Of a DNA stretch of 64,000 bases, positions 27,501 to 35,009 are shown one piece after another. Location: NCBI GenBank assembly GCA_020091685.1, contig CM034601.1, positions 7,276,429 through 7,340,428 on the forward strand. Direction: 5' to 3'. Made by a program: the position numbers and the translations under genes. The DNA is from Lutjanus erythropterus (taxonomy: Eukaryota; Chordata; Actinopteri; Lutjaniformes; Lutjanidae). The notes beneath the pieces are model-generated. The model had not been told where the DNA came from. It ran no database searches and saw only the letters and a program-made list of their open reading frames with translations. Each line of letters opens with the position of its first letter. The stretch's first letter is position 1.

Positions 27501-29041
27501 TTTCATCACTGCTGTACACCAGTCTAGCTCAGTGCATTTTACATAAGGCTGCAACTAACGATAATTTTTTATAGTTGATTAATCTGCTGATTATTTTCTC
27601 GATTGATCGATTAGTTGTTTGGTGCATAAAATGTCAGAAAATGGTGAAAAATGTGTTTCACAAAGCCCTGGGTGACGTCCTCAACCCAAAGATGTTCAGT
27701 TTATTCTCATCAAGGAGCAAAGACACCCCAAAATATTCTTATTTAACAAGCTTAAATTAAAAAGTTACTCACAGATAAATCAGTTATCAAAATAGCTGTT
27801 GATTAATTTAATAATCTATTAGTACTTGATTAATCATTGCAGCTCTTTGTTTTATTACTGTACCTATTTCATATTTTAAGGGGTTTTTCTGGGTTACCGT
27901 GGTTACTTAAAGCAGCTTCAATGCTGGTCTTTATTCAGTAAACACACATTCTTTGTCACTGGTTTTGATTCTTCATTATCTCTTTTGCGAGTTTAGTTCA
28001 GTGGTTCTCAAATGGGGGTCTGCCAGGGGGTCTGTGAAAAGTTATCAGTTTTTGTTTGTTACAAAACATGTCATAGTTCAACTAATACTATTTCAGTTTT
28101 TAAATCTAATGTAGTTATGAAACATATGAGGATGTAAATGCCTACATATTAGACACATATACTGTAATACTGGATAAAATGTGGAGCTTGATCACTGATT
28201 TTTTGTTATCATCCCTAATATAAACACATTAATGATGATCGTTATATTCAAGTTCCAGGCTTCAGTCTATTGTTGTTCTTTTAATATTTTTTAGTCCCTA
28301 TTATTTATGTTTATATATTACCTTTTTTGTATTCTATATTATCTTATATTGATGTATCTATGTATATTAAGGGTATTCTGTGTTGACATGCAAATATTCC
28401 TCATATATTTCTCTTGTGCTGCTTATCATAAATTTTAACATTAAATTACTCAAAGGGTCGTAGATGAAGAGGTCTTCAGCATGTTTTCTATGTTGTAAGA
28501 GGCTGAGAATAAAATTTGAGAACTTCTGCTTTAAGTTATTAAACTATAGCACTGACAAATAAATATCATGAGCTTTGATGCTGAAAGTTGCTGCTTGATG
28601 AGGCAAAAAGTTTTATCCCAGCCTCCCTCATAATAACAGCAATAATAATAATGATAATATCAATAATGTTTTTGACGGGTCTTTTCCTCAGGAGAAGCAG
28701 CTGAACTTGGGGCTCACCTGCCGGTACAGCAGGTCGGACTCCTGGCTGCTGACGCTCAGCTGTGGGACAGTCTGCAGGTACACCGGGGACACCATCTGCT
28801 GCATCATGGGCTGCTGCATCATGGGCTGCTGCATCAGCACGTAGGACTGCTGCTGCACGGCCTGCTGCACCGGCACCAGGTACCGGACCGTCTCGTAGCC
28901 GTTCATCGCGTATGAAACCGGGGAAACCGGAGACACCGAGCCGACCGAGCCGGCCGAGATCACGGTGTTGGTCACCGGCTCCGGAGAGGCCACCTTCACG
29001 GTCCGGTAGGTCGTCGTCGTCTTGCTGGTCTGGACAGACAT
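1111..29041 (-). CDS. pof1b: POF1B-like protein, N-terminal three coding exons (partial, runs off left edge)
   Basis: Three minus-strand exons join in frame: 29041-28718 (108 codons from ATG), 21601-21524 (26 codons) and 1385-1111 (91 codons plus two bases), all with AG acceptors and GT donors. About 225 residues are visible. Residues about 50-100 are rich in Q, M and V, with a repeated MQQP unit. Residues about 132-155 are very acidic. The last exon holds the block KLDTRYFGELLADVYRKN, which matches the conserved KLDPRYFGELLAD block of vertebrate POF1B just before its long coiled coil. POF1B is known as an actin-binding protein of epithelial tight junctions and desmosomes; the coiled-coil exons should lie left of position 1. 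The N-terminal part shows only loose resemblance to mammalian POF1B, so a fish paralogue is possible. The family assignment rests mainly on one block of about 35 residues. Confidence 0.72.
1944..2517 (-). repeat. Interspersed repeat, family with GACCCA / CCCAAA ends
   Basis: It starts GCGTTTCCCAAACCTTTTT and ends AAATAAAATCTCCTGTCAAG / ACCCAGTCACTGGG. The same ends in the opposite orientation bound the copy at 8090-8836, so this is a second copy on the minus strand. An internal GCAGCCTTTACAACCAGGAA stretch resembles the repeat at 39118-39390. Confidence 0.5.
4560..5035. repeat. Large fold-back palindromic repeat
   Basis: The left half (about 4630-4805) is closely matched by the reverse complement of the right half (about 4815-4990), for example AACCAAACTCCATTGG on one side and CCAATGGAGTTTGGTT on the other, and GAGTTGCTGGTCT with AGACCAGCAACTC. 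It is a near-full-length hairpin-forming element, with a related copy at 9955-10370 and a half copy at 25865-26170. Confidence 0.8.
7534..7873 (+). repeat. Interspersed repeat, GCTGCAACTAAC family copy
   Basis: It contains the family core (TTGATTAGTTGT, ATAAAATGTCA, GTGTTTCCCAAAATGTCTTG, CAAACCAAAGAC, GATTATCAAAATATTTGG) and ends with TAATTGTTGCAGCTAC. Other copies are at 8320-8667, 14935-15310 (minus), 27546-27846, 44308-44610 and 62286-62594. Confidence 0.7.
8090..8836 (+). repeat. Interspersed repeat carrying a nested second repeat and an (AAAAT)n tract
   Basis: It begins with the dyad GGGTCGTGACCCACAGGTGG, continues with GGAGATTTTATTTGAGACGC and an (AAAAT)n run at about 8155-8178, and ends with AAGTTTGGGAGACGC. 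A GCTGCAACTAAC-family copy (8320-8667) is inserted inside it. The reverse-orientation relative is at 1944-2517. Confidence 0.6.
8320..8667 (+). repeat. GCTGCAACTAAC-family repeat nested in another repeat
   Basis: It carries the core motifs TTAGTTGTTTGGTCTATA, CAGTGTTTCCCAAAACC, CACAACCCAAAGATATTC and ATGGATTATCAAAATG, and ends CCATTGCAGCTCT. It is flanked on both sides by parts of the 8090-8836 element. Confidence 0.7.
9469..9558. repeat. (TG)n microsatellite
   Basis: Pure TG dinucleotides to about 9531, then imperfect GGTGTGTGGG steps to 9558. It creates spurious open frames on both strands. Confidence 0.97.
9955..10370. repeat. Large fold-back palindromic repeat, second copy
   Basis: Related to 4560-5035. 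ACCAAACTCCAGAGG on the left is matched by an inverted ACTGAGTTTGGCTGG on the right, and the left AGCTGCTGGTGTACAGC by the right CAGTACAGCAGCAGCTCC. It starts TATATTTAGAGTATCTTCAC and ends GCAGTGAAAATATACTGAC. Confidence 0.75.
10761..10801. repeat. (TG)n microsatellite with GAGTGAG interruption
   Basis: TG repeats interrupted once by TGAGTGAG. Confidence 0.9.
12230..12475 (+). mobile_element. LINE-like 3' end fragment
   Basis: The stretch reads like the 3' tail of a teleost non-LTR retrotransposon: GCAATGAATGTGCAATC, then GTGTACCACTGTACTG, then GCACTATTGCACAAACC, finishing CCCCCTCAGGGACAATAAA. No protein-coding part was found. Confidence 0.55.
14935..15310 (-). repeat. GCTGCAACTAAC-family repeat, minus-strand copy
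   Basis: Family motifs occur as reverse complement: TTGGGCTTTGGGAAACA, CATTTTTTGGACCAAACAAC, TAATCAATTAATCAAGAAAA and CAATAATGAAAATAATTC. The left end is less certain because two palindromic pieces seem to be joined. Confidence 0.6.
15484..15760. repeat. Interspersed repeat, AGGGCTG-ended family
   Basis: It begins AGGGCTGTACGATATG and later has CATCTCTGCAGCACTACAGT, a block shared with the repeat at about 57415-57577. Related copies are at 32778-33005 and 60905-61080. Confidence 0.5.
16252..16490 (+). repeat. Dispersed duplication, copy 1
   Basis: Shares with 17823-18045 the ordered blocks GGTTTTGTTATTT / GATCACTGAT / TGTTAATCAATCATG / AACATTGTTGT / AACTTGTGATTTTGGATTCT. Overall similarity is high, with small insertions and deletions. 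It may be a repeat family or a local duplication. Confidence 0.7.
17681..17694 (+). repeat. Poly-G run
   Basis: GGAGGGGGGGGGGGGGC, an unusually long G homopolymer in AT-rich surroundings. Confidence 0.8.
17823..18045 (+). repeat. Dispersed duplication, copy 2
   Basis: Partner of 16252-16490 in the same orientation about 1.5 kb downstream, with the same block order. Confidence 0.7.
21476..21520. repeat. (TG)n-rich stretch directly beside the exon 2 donor of the pof1b-like gene
   Basis: An imperfect TG tract ends next to the splice donor at 21523 of the minus-strand exon. On the transcript it is a CA-rich stretch a few bases after the donor. Confidence 0.8.
22600..23214. mobile_element. Non-autonomous hAT-like element
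   Basis: Bounded by CAGGGGTGT at the left and ACACCCCTG at the right, the terminal signature of hAT transposons. The flanking octamers TTTCAAAT and CTTGAAAT agree at six of eight bases, as expected for an aged 8-bp target duplication. The interior (615 bp in total) has no transposase frame. Confidence 0.65.
25151..25746. repeat. Fold-back miniature element with AAAGGGATAGTTCAC ends
   Basis: The left end TTAAAGGGATAGTTCACC is mirrored at the right by TGAACAATTCCTTTAA, and the arms pair over about 75 bases (CATTATCTACTCATCCTCA with TGAAAGTGAGTAGATAAAG; GGTCGGGTTTAG with AAACCCGACC). It is a common teleost palindromic miniature element. Confidence 0.8.
25865..26170. repeat. Half copy of the large fold-back family
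   Basis: Left-arm motifs of the 4560-5035 family occur in order (TATATTTAGAATATTTTC, CAGACTCCACTGACAAAAAC, GAACACAGGAGCTGCT, GTGCGACTCTGGTG), without a matching long right arm. Confidence 0.65.
27546..27846 (+). repeat. GCTGCAACTAAC-family repeat, nearly full-length
   Basis: It begins AAGGCTGCAACTAACGATAA and ends TTGATTAATCATTGCAGCTC, so the two ends form short inverted repeats. The interior has ATAAAATGTCAGAAAATGG and ACCCAAAGATGTTCAG. Confidence 0.8.
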
Positions 29042-29326
29042 CTCAATGAACCGTCGGAGCGGATCAACTCAGATCCTCCAAAACCGACAGAAAAAAAAAA
29101 TACAAAACACAACAGAAGAAATCTGAAGTTTCTCGGGGGGAGAAGTTCAGTCGCTGCGGGGGTGAAACCGCGCAGGTTCCTCAGGTGGAGGTCTTTTTTT
29201 CTCAGCGGGAGAAAAGCCGCTCCGGCTGAACTTCCTTCTCTGCTGGACAAACTGGAGAGGAAAGTCCGGTTAGAGGAGTCCTTCCCCGGAGAGGAGGTCC
29301 AACCTGTTGAGGGAGGTGCTCTGCTC

Positions 29327-29340
29327 CTTTATATGCAAAT
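29327..29340 (-). promoter_or_regulatory. TATA box abutting an octamer, probable pof1b-like core promoter
   Basis: On the minus strand, an octamer ATTTGCAT (29340-29333) runs directly into TATAAAG (29333-29327). The start codon is at 29041, so a start site about 30 bp downstream would give a 5' leader of roughly 260 bases with no intron needed. A TATA promoter fits a tissue-restricted gene. Transcription from here is inferred. Confidence 0.6.
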
Positions 29341-29492
29341 ATTGCACCATGCATCAGCAGGTGGGAGGTACCACAGAAAAAAAAACGTGCTGCACAAACT
29401 AATTGCTGACAGCGTGCATGAGTACAGTGGAGGGGAGCGGGGCATCTAGTCACCGGGTTTGTGCAACAACTTCTCGCTGCGGCATGCGGAAT

Positions 29493-29538
29493 GGGGCGGG
29501 ACCGAACGTGGGCGTGGTTGTATGCCATGTGGGCGTGG
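29493..29538 (-). promoter_or_regulatory. GC box and two CACCC/KLF-type boxes upstream of pof1b-like
   Basis: The plus strand shows GGGGCGGG at 29493-29500 and GTGGGCGTGG twice, at 29508-29517 and 29529-29538. Read on the gene's strand these are CCACGCCCAC boxes, a good match to the KLF/Sp class. They lie about 170-210 bp upstream of the TATA box. KLF factors are known regulators of epithelial genes, which would suit a POF1B relative; binding is inferred. Confidence 0.45.
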
Positions 29539-29738
29539 TCTGGTATATTTTAGTCTAATGAAATCAATACCACCATCTGCTGGATCACTGCAAGAAACAC
29601 AAGTTTGCCCCGTTGCACAGAGCAAAACGAGTTTGGACTCAGGATGGGTCAATTTCACCACACCACATATGCGTCATCAAATCAACACTGCCACAAACAA
29701 TAACATAAAAAAAAAAAAAAAAAACATACAAATTAGCT

Positions 29739-29744
29739 TTTATT
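29739..29744 (-). terminator. styxl1: styxl1 polyadenylation signal
   Basis: AATAAA on the minus strand, 66 bases past the styxl1 stop codon, followed by a run of T on the transcribed strand (the A run at 29707-29724 on plus). It is the natural 3' end of styxl1, about 400 bases before the TATA box of the next gene on the same strand. Confidence 0.7.
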
Positions 29745-29809
29745 GATGTCTTTATTGGATGGAGTGAATATGAATAAGCCACACCAGTGCCAGAGGTGTT
29801 GGTCCTTTG

Positions 29810-32800
29810 TTAAAAATGTGGTTCAGAGATATCAGTCACTTTTTTTCCCATGGTGTGAAGCTCCCAGTCAGACAGCTGCTGTACAAACCCTGTGTTTGGC
29901 CTCATGTTGGGTTTACATTGGAGCACGTACGTCCAGGCCTCCTAAAGAAAAAAGTCAAACCAACAGAATTATGTACCCTAAACATTATATGTCATATTCA
30001 CATACTTTCTTTTTATGATCAATATCAAACTCGTGTGTGTCGCTATGATTTAGATGAGAAAACTGATCTCACTTTTACACTTTTGTTTTTGTAGGATTAA
30101 ACAGACAAAATATAGTATAAAACAGTATAGCAACAATATGCTTAATAGTTACCCATAGAGGTGCTGGCAGGCGGATTTTGTTTTAAAAAAGACAAAAAAA
30201 GGTAGTGATTTCCTCACCTAACTCTTGTCAAGAAAGCAAATAACCTAATTTCCCAAAATGTCTGAAAACCTGAAACCAAACTGAATACACCCCACTTGCC
30301 TCCAGTGTGTATTTGAGGTGATGCATGAGAAAGGCAATGGTCACAGCACTACAGCGGCTTCTGCCCTGCCTGGAAACAACCAGGACTCGAGAGCCCATGT
30401 TGATGTGTGAACCTGAAAACAGATGATGGAATTTAAATTTCAGAAATATTAATTTTTAACCTCTCTTTAAACCTCAGTGTAGTTTTAACTCCAAACCTAA
30501 ATTAAATTCATCACGTTGCACTAAAAAATTAAATTCCAGTTTACTGTGCTTCAGTATTAAACTTATACTTGAGGAGATTTAACTTTTAAATGGCTGCCTT
30601 TTTGAAATGAATTGAGCAAATCAAGTTCTGCAAAAAAAAAAAAAAAAAGTTAAATTAAAGCTTCTCTACAGAGACATCAGGATTAGTCCAACTACACTAA
30701 CTAACTTTTTAGCTAGCTAGCCAATGTAATGTTTTGTTAACCTTTAAACTAGCAAGCCAACAATGTAGGCCAGATAACATTTAGTAAATTTTTTTAGCTA
30801 GCTTGCTAACAATGTAATGTTTTGTTAAATTTTAAACTAGCTCTCCAACGATGTAGGTTGGATGACATTTTGTTACATTTTTTAGCCAGCTAGGTAACAA
30901 TGTAATGTTCTGTTAACTTTTTAACTAGCTAGCAAAAGATGTTGGTTAGACAATATTTTGTTAACTTTTTTAGCTAGCTAGCAAACAATGTAATGTTTTG
31001 TTAGCTTTTTAACTAGCTAGCATACAATGTTGGCTAGATAACAGTTTGTGAAGTTTTTTTTAGCTAGCTAACTAACAATGCAATGTTTTCTTAATGTTTA
31101 CACTAGCTAGCAAACAATGTAGGCTAGATAACATTTTAAGTTTTTTAGCTAGCTAATGTAACACTTTGTTAACCTTTACACTAGATAGAAAATGATGTAG
31201 GTTAGATAACATTTTTTTTTAAGTTTTTTAGATAACTAGCAAACAATATAGCATTATGTTAAGATTATTTACAACTGAAACACTTTTTTTTATAAGCTTA
31301 TCATATTATATCACATTTATCAAAATGTAACTTGTAACTGCAGCCCACAAATGAATGCAATGGGGCAAAAAGTATATTTCCCTCCAAACTGTAGTGGAGT
31401 AGAAGCATAAAGTGACATAAATTGGAAATATATAAGTGATGTCAAAGTCTTCAAAGTCAAAGTTTGTAACTTTCCACCACTGATTTACAGTAAAGTGTAG
31501 AATGTTCCATTACAATTTAATCAATTGTAGAACAAGTATAAATGAGACCACAAATATTTGTAAGGATTTAAAACAGCTTGTTAAGTAAAGTCACACCTTA
31601 CCAATAAAACTACAAATCCTTTCAAAACTTGAAAATAAATCAGACACCACTGAGTCAGCCACAGGGATGTTAAGGATGGTCTGGTCCCCCTTTATGGATC
31701 TCGATCTAAAAAAAATTCAAAACAAATTGAACAGCCCTGACACATTCAGACTTTTCTCTGATGATGTTTCAAACAGTCCCGTCTTACTCCAGAGCGTCAC
31801 TCTGTGAGATGCTGATGAGAGCGCTGATTTTCAGGTCTTTGAGGATACTGGAGTCTGTGCCTTGTTTCTGGTCACCCATATACAGCAGTCCAGGTATGAC
31901 CTCCACTGGATACGTCTTCAGGTTTTCCAGCTCCTGAAACAGTCCACAAATATATTAAACTGTATTTATCAGCAGCAGTTTGAATTAACTGACCTTTTAG
32001 GATGTATTAGATGAGCAAAATGGGCAATGGGGGGGTCAGATGTGTTTGTCTTACCATGATTGTGTAGATGATTTTCTCTGTCCTTAAAAAAGGGTACAGA
32101 GCTGAGAACTTCTGAAAGCCTCCTCTCACTATGCGGACGGGGTAAAGGCTCGCTTTCGAGAGCACCTGGGCACATTTAACTGCTCTGCCTGCGGTCACAG
32201 TCAGAAAACAACCGATAAACATCACTAAACGGTATGCAGCACAGACATCTGTTAAAAGTTCCTTGTACAACACTTTAACCATTGACCTTGTTCCAGTACA
32301 CATGTTGTGTTGCTGTCATAGACCACCACATGACTCATGCTGTCCACTTCCACAGACTCTGGCAGGAGGAATGTGTCCTCTGAGTCCTGGAAAGAGTCAA
32401 CCAGAAAGTTGATATTTGACACGCAAACTTTCTAGAGCATTTTACAACAAATTCTCCATTTTCACCTATTAGTACTGGATCTGATGAGACAGACCAACAT
32501 AAATCACAAAACTCAAGATACAATAATATTCATACCATTTTGACATTTTTAGCTGTAATGATGTGACTTGTTCTGTAATCTTCAGCTTCACGAGCGTCTA
32601 TAAAAGAGACATACAACACAAGTAACTTACAGCTAAACTTAATTTGAATTAAAGTAGAGCTATCAAGCAAATCCAGTCCCTCCAGTAAATTGAGATGTTG
32701 TGTTTGCAAATTCAACCACCCCAGTGAATTCTGCACGTACTTGCAATTTTGTCCAATTTTCCTCAGGGTGGCAACCAGGGCTGCACAATTAATCGCAATC

Positions 32801-33352
32801 AGTGTCTTAATAAATCACAAATTGTTGCTAAACGAAAAAATGAAGTAACTTTAGTGCTGAAGAGATGCCATGGCCTACTAATCTTGTTCTCAAGTAAAAA
32901 AAATGTTTGTGTGGTAAATAATATTTTTTTTCTTTAGAGAAATTGAAAATTGTGATGCAGAATGATCATTTCTACTGACAGTATAGCATATTGCAATCAC
33001 AAAAAGCTGAGAAATTGGTATAATTTCATCACTTCCCAGTTCATCTGCAACTGAAAAGACAATTCATAATGAAAATCCACGGGGACATTAGGCCATATTG
33101 CAGCTAAAACAACACGTTTGATAAGCTTCTGTGAGACAACATTAGCAGCCTGTGAAACCCTGAAGGGACTGCAGATCATGTGGCCACAGAAACTCCAGCA
33201 TTAACGATGTGGAATAACTTCAACAGCTGAGCTGAGTCCCATCTCTTACCAATCAAACACAGGTAGTTGATCTCTGCCAGCCTCGACACACAGCTGCACT
33301 GGCTGAGGAGATTGTAGAGTTCAAATGGCTCACACATCAAAATTTCAGCCAT
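29810..33352 (-). CDS. styxl1: Serine/threonine/tyrosine-interacting-like protein 1 (MK-STYX pseudophosphatase), complete
   Basis: Eight coding exons join in frame: 33352-33250, 32597-32536, 32386-32287, 32188-32055, 31933-31788, 31705-31602, 30412-30300 and 29941-29810. They encode 297 residues; human STYXL1 has 313. Residues about 10-140 form a rhodanese/CH2-like domain starting MAEILMCEPFELYN. Residues about 140-290 form a dual-specificity-phosphatase fold. The signature loop reads VSRQGRSR (residues 229-236): the catalytic Cys is Ser and the preceding His is Val, much as in human MK-STYX (FSTQGISR), so it should be catalytically dead. Known family roles are stress-granule and MAPK-phosphatase-like scaffolding and, in mouse, sperm flagellum formation. 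All introns are GT-AG except the last, which has a GC donor (30299-30298). The start was chosen by agreement with the conserved CEPxELYN N-terminus. Confidence 0.95.
30700..31262. repeat. Minisatellite with alternating half-units in styxl1 intron 6
   Basis: About six and a half tandem copies of a unit of roughly 85-90 bases. Each unit consists of two diverged half-units of about 43 bases: one carries AACAATGTAATGTTTTGTTA and the other AACAATGTAGGCTAGATAAC, and each is introduced by TAGCTAGC palindromes. Copies differ by substitutions and small deletions. It lies between styxl1 exons 6 and 7. Confidence 0.85.
32778..33005. repeat. Interspersed repeat, AGGGCTGCACAATTAATCG family, in styxl1 intron 1
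   Basis: It starts AGGGCTGCACAATTAATCGC. The inverted end of the same family occurs at about 57550-57577 as CGATTAATTGTGCAGCCCT. Confidence 0.6.
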
Positions 33353-33510
33353 CACAGAAAAATGACAACAGGAAAAATATTGACTAGGAAATTAAATCAT
33401 AAGTAGATGCAGATTTTGATTGACTTGACCTGTTGGGGAAAACACAACTTCTACAAATGAGCACTTTCTCTGACTTTTCAAGGAGCTCAGTTGTTGTTTG
33501 TGTGGGTTCT

Positions 33511-33523
33511 GTTGCTAAGCAAC
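33511..33523. promoter_or_regulatory. X-box (RFX motif) upstream of styxl1
   Basis: GTTGCTAAGCAAC is a perfect dyad around a central A and matches the RFX X-box pattern of two RYYNYY-type half-sites. It lies 159 bases upstream of the styxl1 start codon, typical for ciliary and flagellar genes. RFX binding is inferred. Confidence 0.55.
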
Positions 33524-33810
33524 TCAGTGTCTTCCCTCATTGGTGGTTGGTGATGATGGAGAATCTTAAAGTCACAGCTGTCCATTTTTTGACCATGTAA
33601 ATGACATGTTTTTCTACATAATTATTTTATTTTTATTTAATTTCAGCAGTTATTCAGCTCATTCAGCAGGTTGAGAGAGCTGTCTCACTGTCCACACAAG
33701 TAAACAAGTTATTGACTTGGACCAGAATAGGTGCCATTTGCATGTGCAAATTTTCAAAACTAAACTTTATTCATTTTCCATTTTCAGCACTGCATCTCAT
33801 GTTTAACACA

Positions 33811-34898
33811 GGAAACACACAGGAAAGTAGGTGTAATTATACAAATAGAGGATATTCAAATGTTTAACTTTGTGAAAAGGACAGGTATTTCATTTCACTG
33901 CTGTGGGGGACAACACACAGAAAAAAATGTCAAGAGCAGTTCCTGAAGAAAACACCCAAAGAACTGCTGTATTTGTTTGTCACTCATTCTCAAGAATCTT
34001 TTGATCTTTTACTCTTCAATTATGCTGGAAAATATATTTTAAAAGCTCAAACTCTGGGCTATTAAATCTTGTAATGGGCCAACCTCCTAGTGATTGAGTT
34101 TTTTTTTTCAATTAAATGTAGATGTTAACTCTGTGAGATGGAAAATCTGACAGAATATTACATTTTTTAATTTCACAGCGTAGTCATAGTGAGCAGCCAT
34201 TTAAGAGTCCTTTTCATGCTAATCAAATTGTTTGTTTAAATTTGATTTAGAAGCATCTGACAGCAATATTATTTCATGAATTTTTCCTTTTATATTTTCA
34301 CCAAAAAAAATTTAATTAGAGTGTTGGTATTAATACTTTTTACGTTTTTTTTTTGTTTTGTTTTTCAGAAGGACAGGAATTGTCCCAATTCTCAAGAGTG
34401 ACTGATACAGAAGAAACTCTTATTACTACAATATTGGATAATTGATAAGGGTTGTACCAGCATGTTCAGTTGTTTTAAACAATTATATTAGTAGTAGTAA
34501 TAAAATAGTAGTGTTCCTTATTAGTCCTTATTGTGATCCTGAGCCTTTATCTAGAAAACTCAGAACAGATTGCAGTTTTATTCTCCTTGGAACAAGATTT
34601 CTCTGATTTTTAATGAGTTTAACAAAAACCGTGATTAATATTTTCAGTATTTTCTGAACCAAGCAAAATGGCCAATAGATTTATTGATAATGAAGATAAT
34701 CGTTATTTGCAGCCATAGAATCATCACCAGCACAGTCCAGTAAACCGGATAGTAGAAAGTTGAGACAGATGTTTGGAAAATAGCATGAAAATCTGTCATC
34801 AGAGTCAACCTTTACCTAATACTTCCCTTTAAGTCTTATTTGTAAACATTTGAATATCCTCTATTTGTATAATTGCACCTACTTTCCTGTGTATTTCC
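33811..34898. repeat. 56-bp inverted repeat pair upstream of the lectin gene
   Basis: The left arm 33811-33866 and the right arm 34843-34898 are reverse complements with 54 of 56 bases matching, separated by 976 bases. Similarity stops sharply at both sides of each arm. No matching target-site duplication flanks the outer ends, so this is not a clean transposon. The right arm ends about 110 bases before the lectin start codon. The unique spacer has no supported gene. Confidence 0.9.
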
Positions 34899-35009
34899 AT
34901 CATGGCCCATGATGCACTGTGATTGGGCGCTTGCTGCTCACTCAGAGCAGTAAAGACCCACGACAGGATGAGATAAGTCCACAGAGGAGAACCTCAACAT
35001 CACCTCAAT

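Larger units (their letters stand above)
21602..28717 (-). other. Intron 1 of the pof1b-like gene, about 7.1 kb
   Basis: Contains the hAT-like element 22600-23214, fold-back elements at 25151-25746 and 25865-26170, and repeat copies at about 26437-26600 (diverged) and 27546-27846. A sequence near 26758-27030 has CAGGGCT / GAGCCCTG ends, and related DNA lies at about 56540-56700. No exon was recognised. Confidence 0.55.

Noticed and set aside
28762..29049. Ala/Arg/Ser-rich open frame on the plus strand
   Set aside because: Antisense shadow of pof1b-like exon 1; its composition is the complement of the Q/M-rich coding sequence.
30700..31262. CRISPR-like array of regular repeats
   Set aside because: Eukaryotic context, units without unique spacers and with graded divergence: a minisatellite.
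33811..34898. Complete DNA transposon bounded by the 56-bp inverted repeat
   Set aside because: No target duplication, no transposase trace and no known terminal signature at the outer ends, so it is reported only as an inverted repeat.
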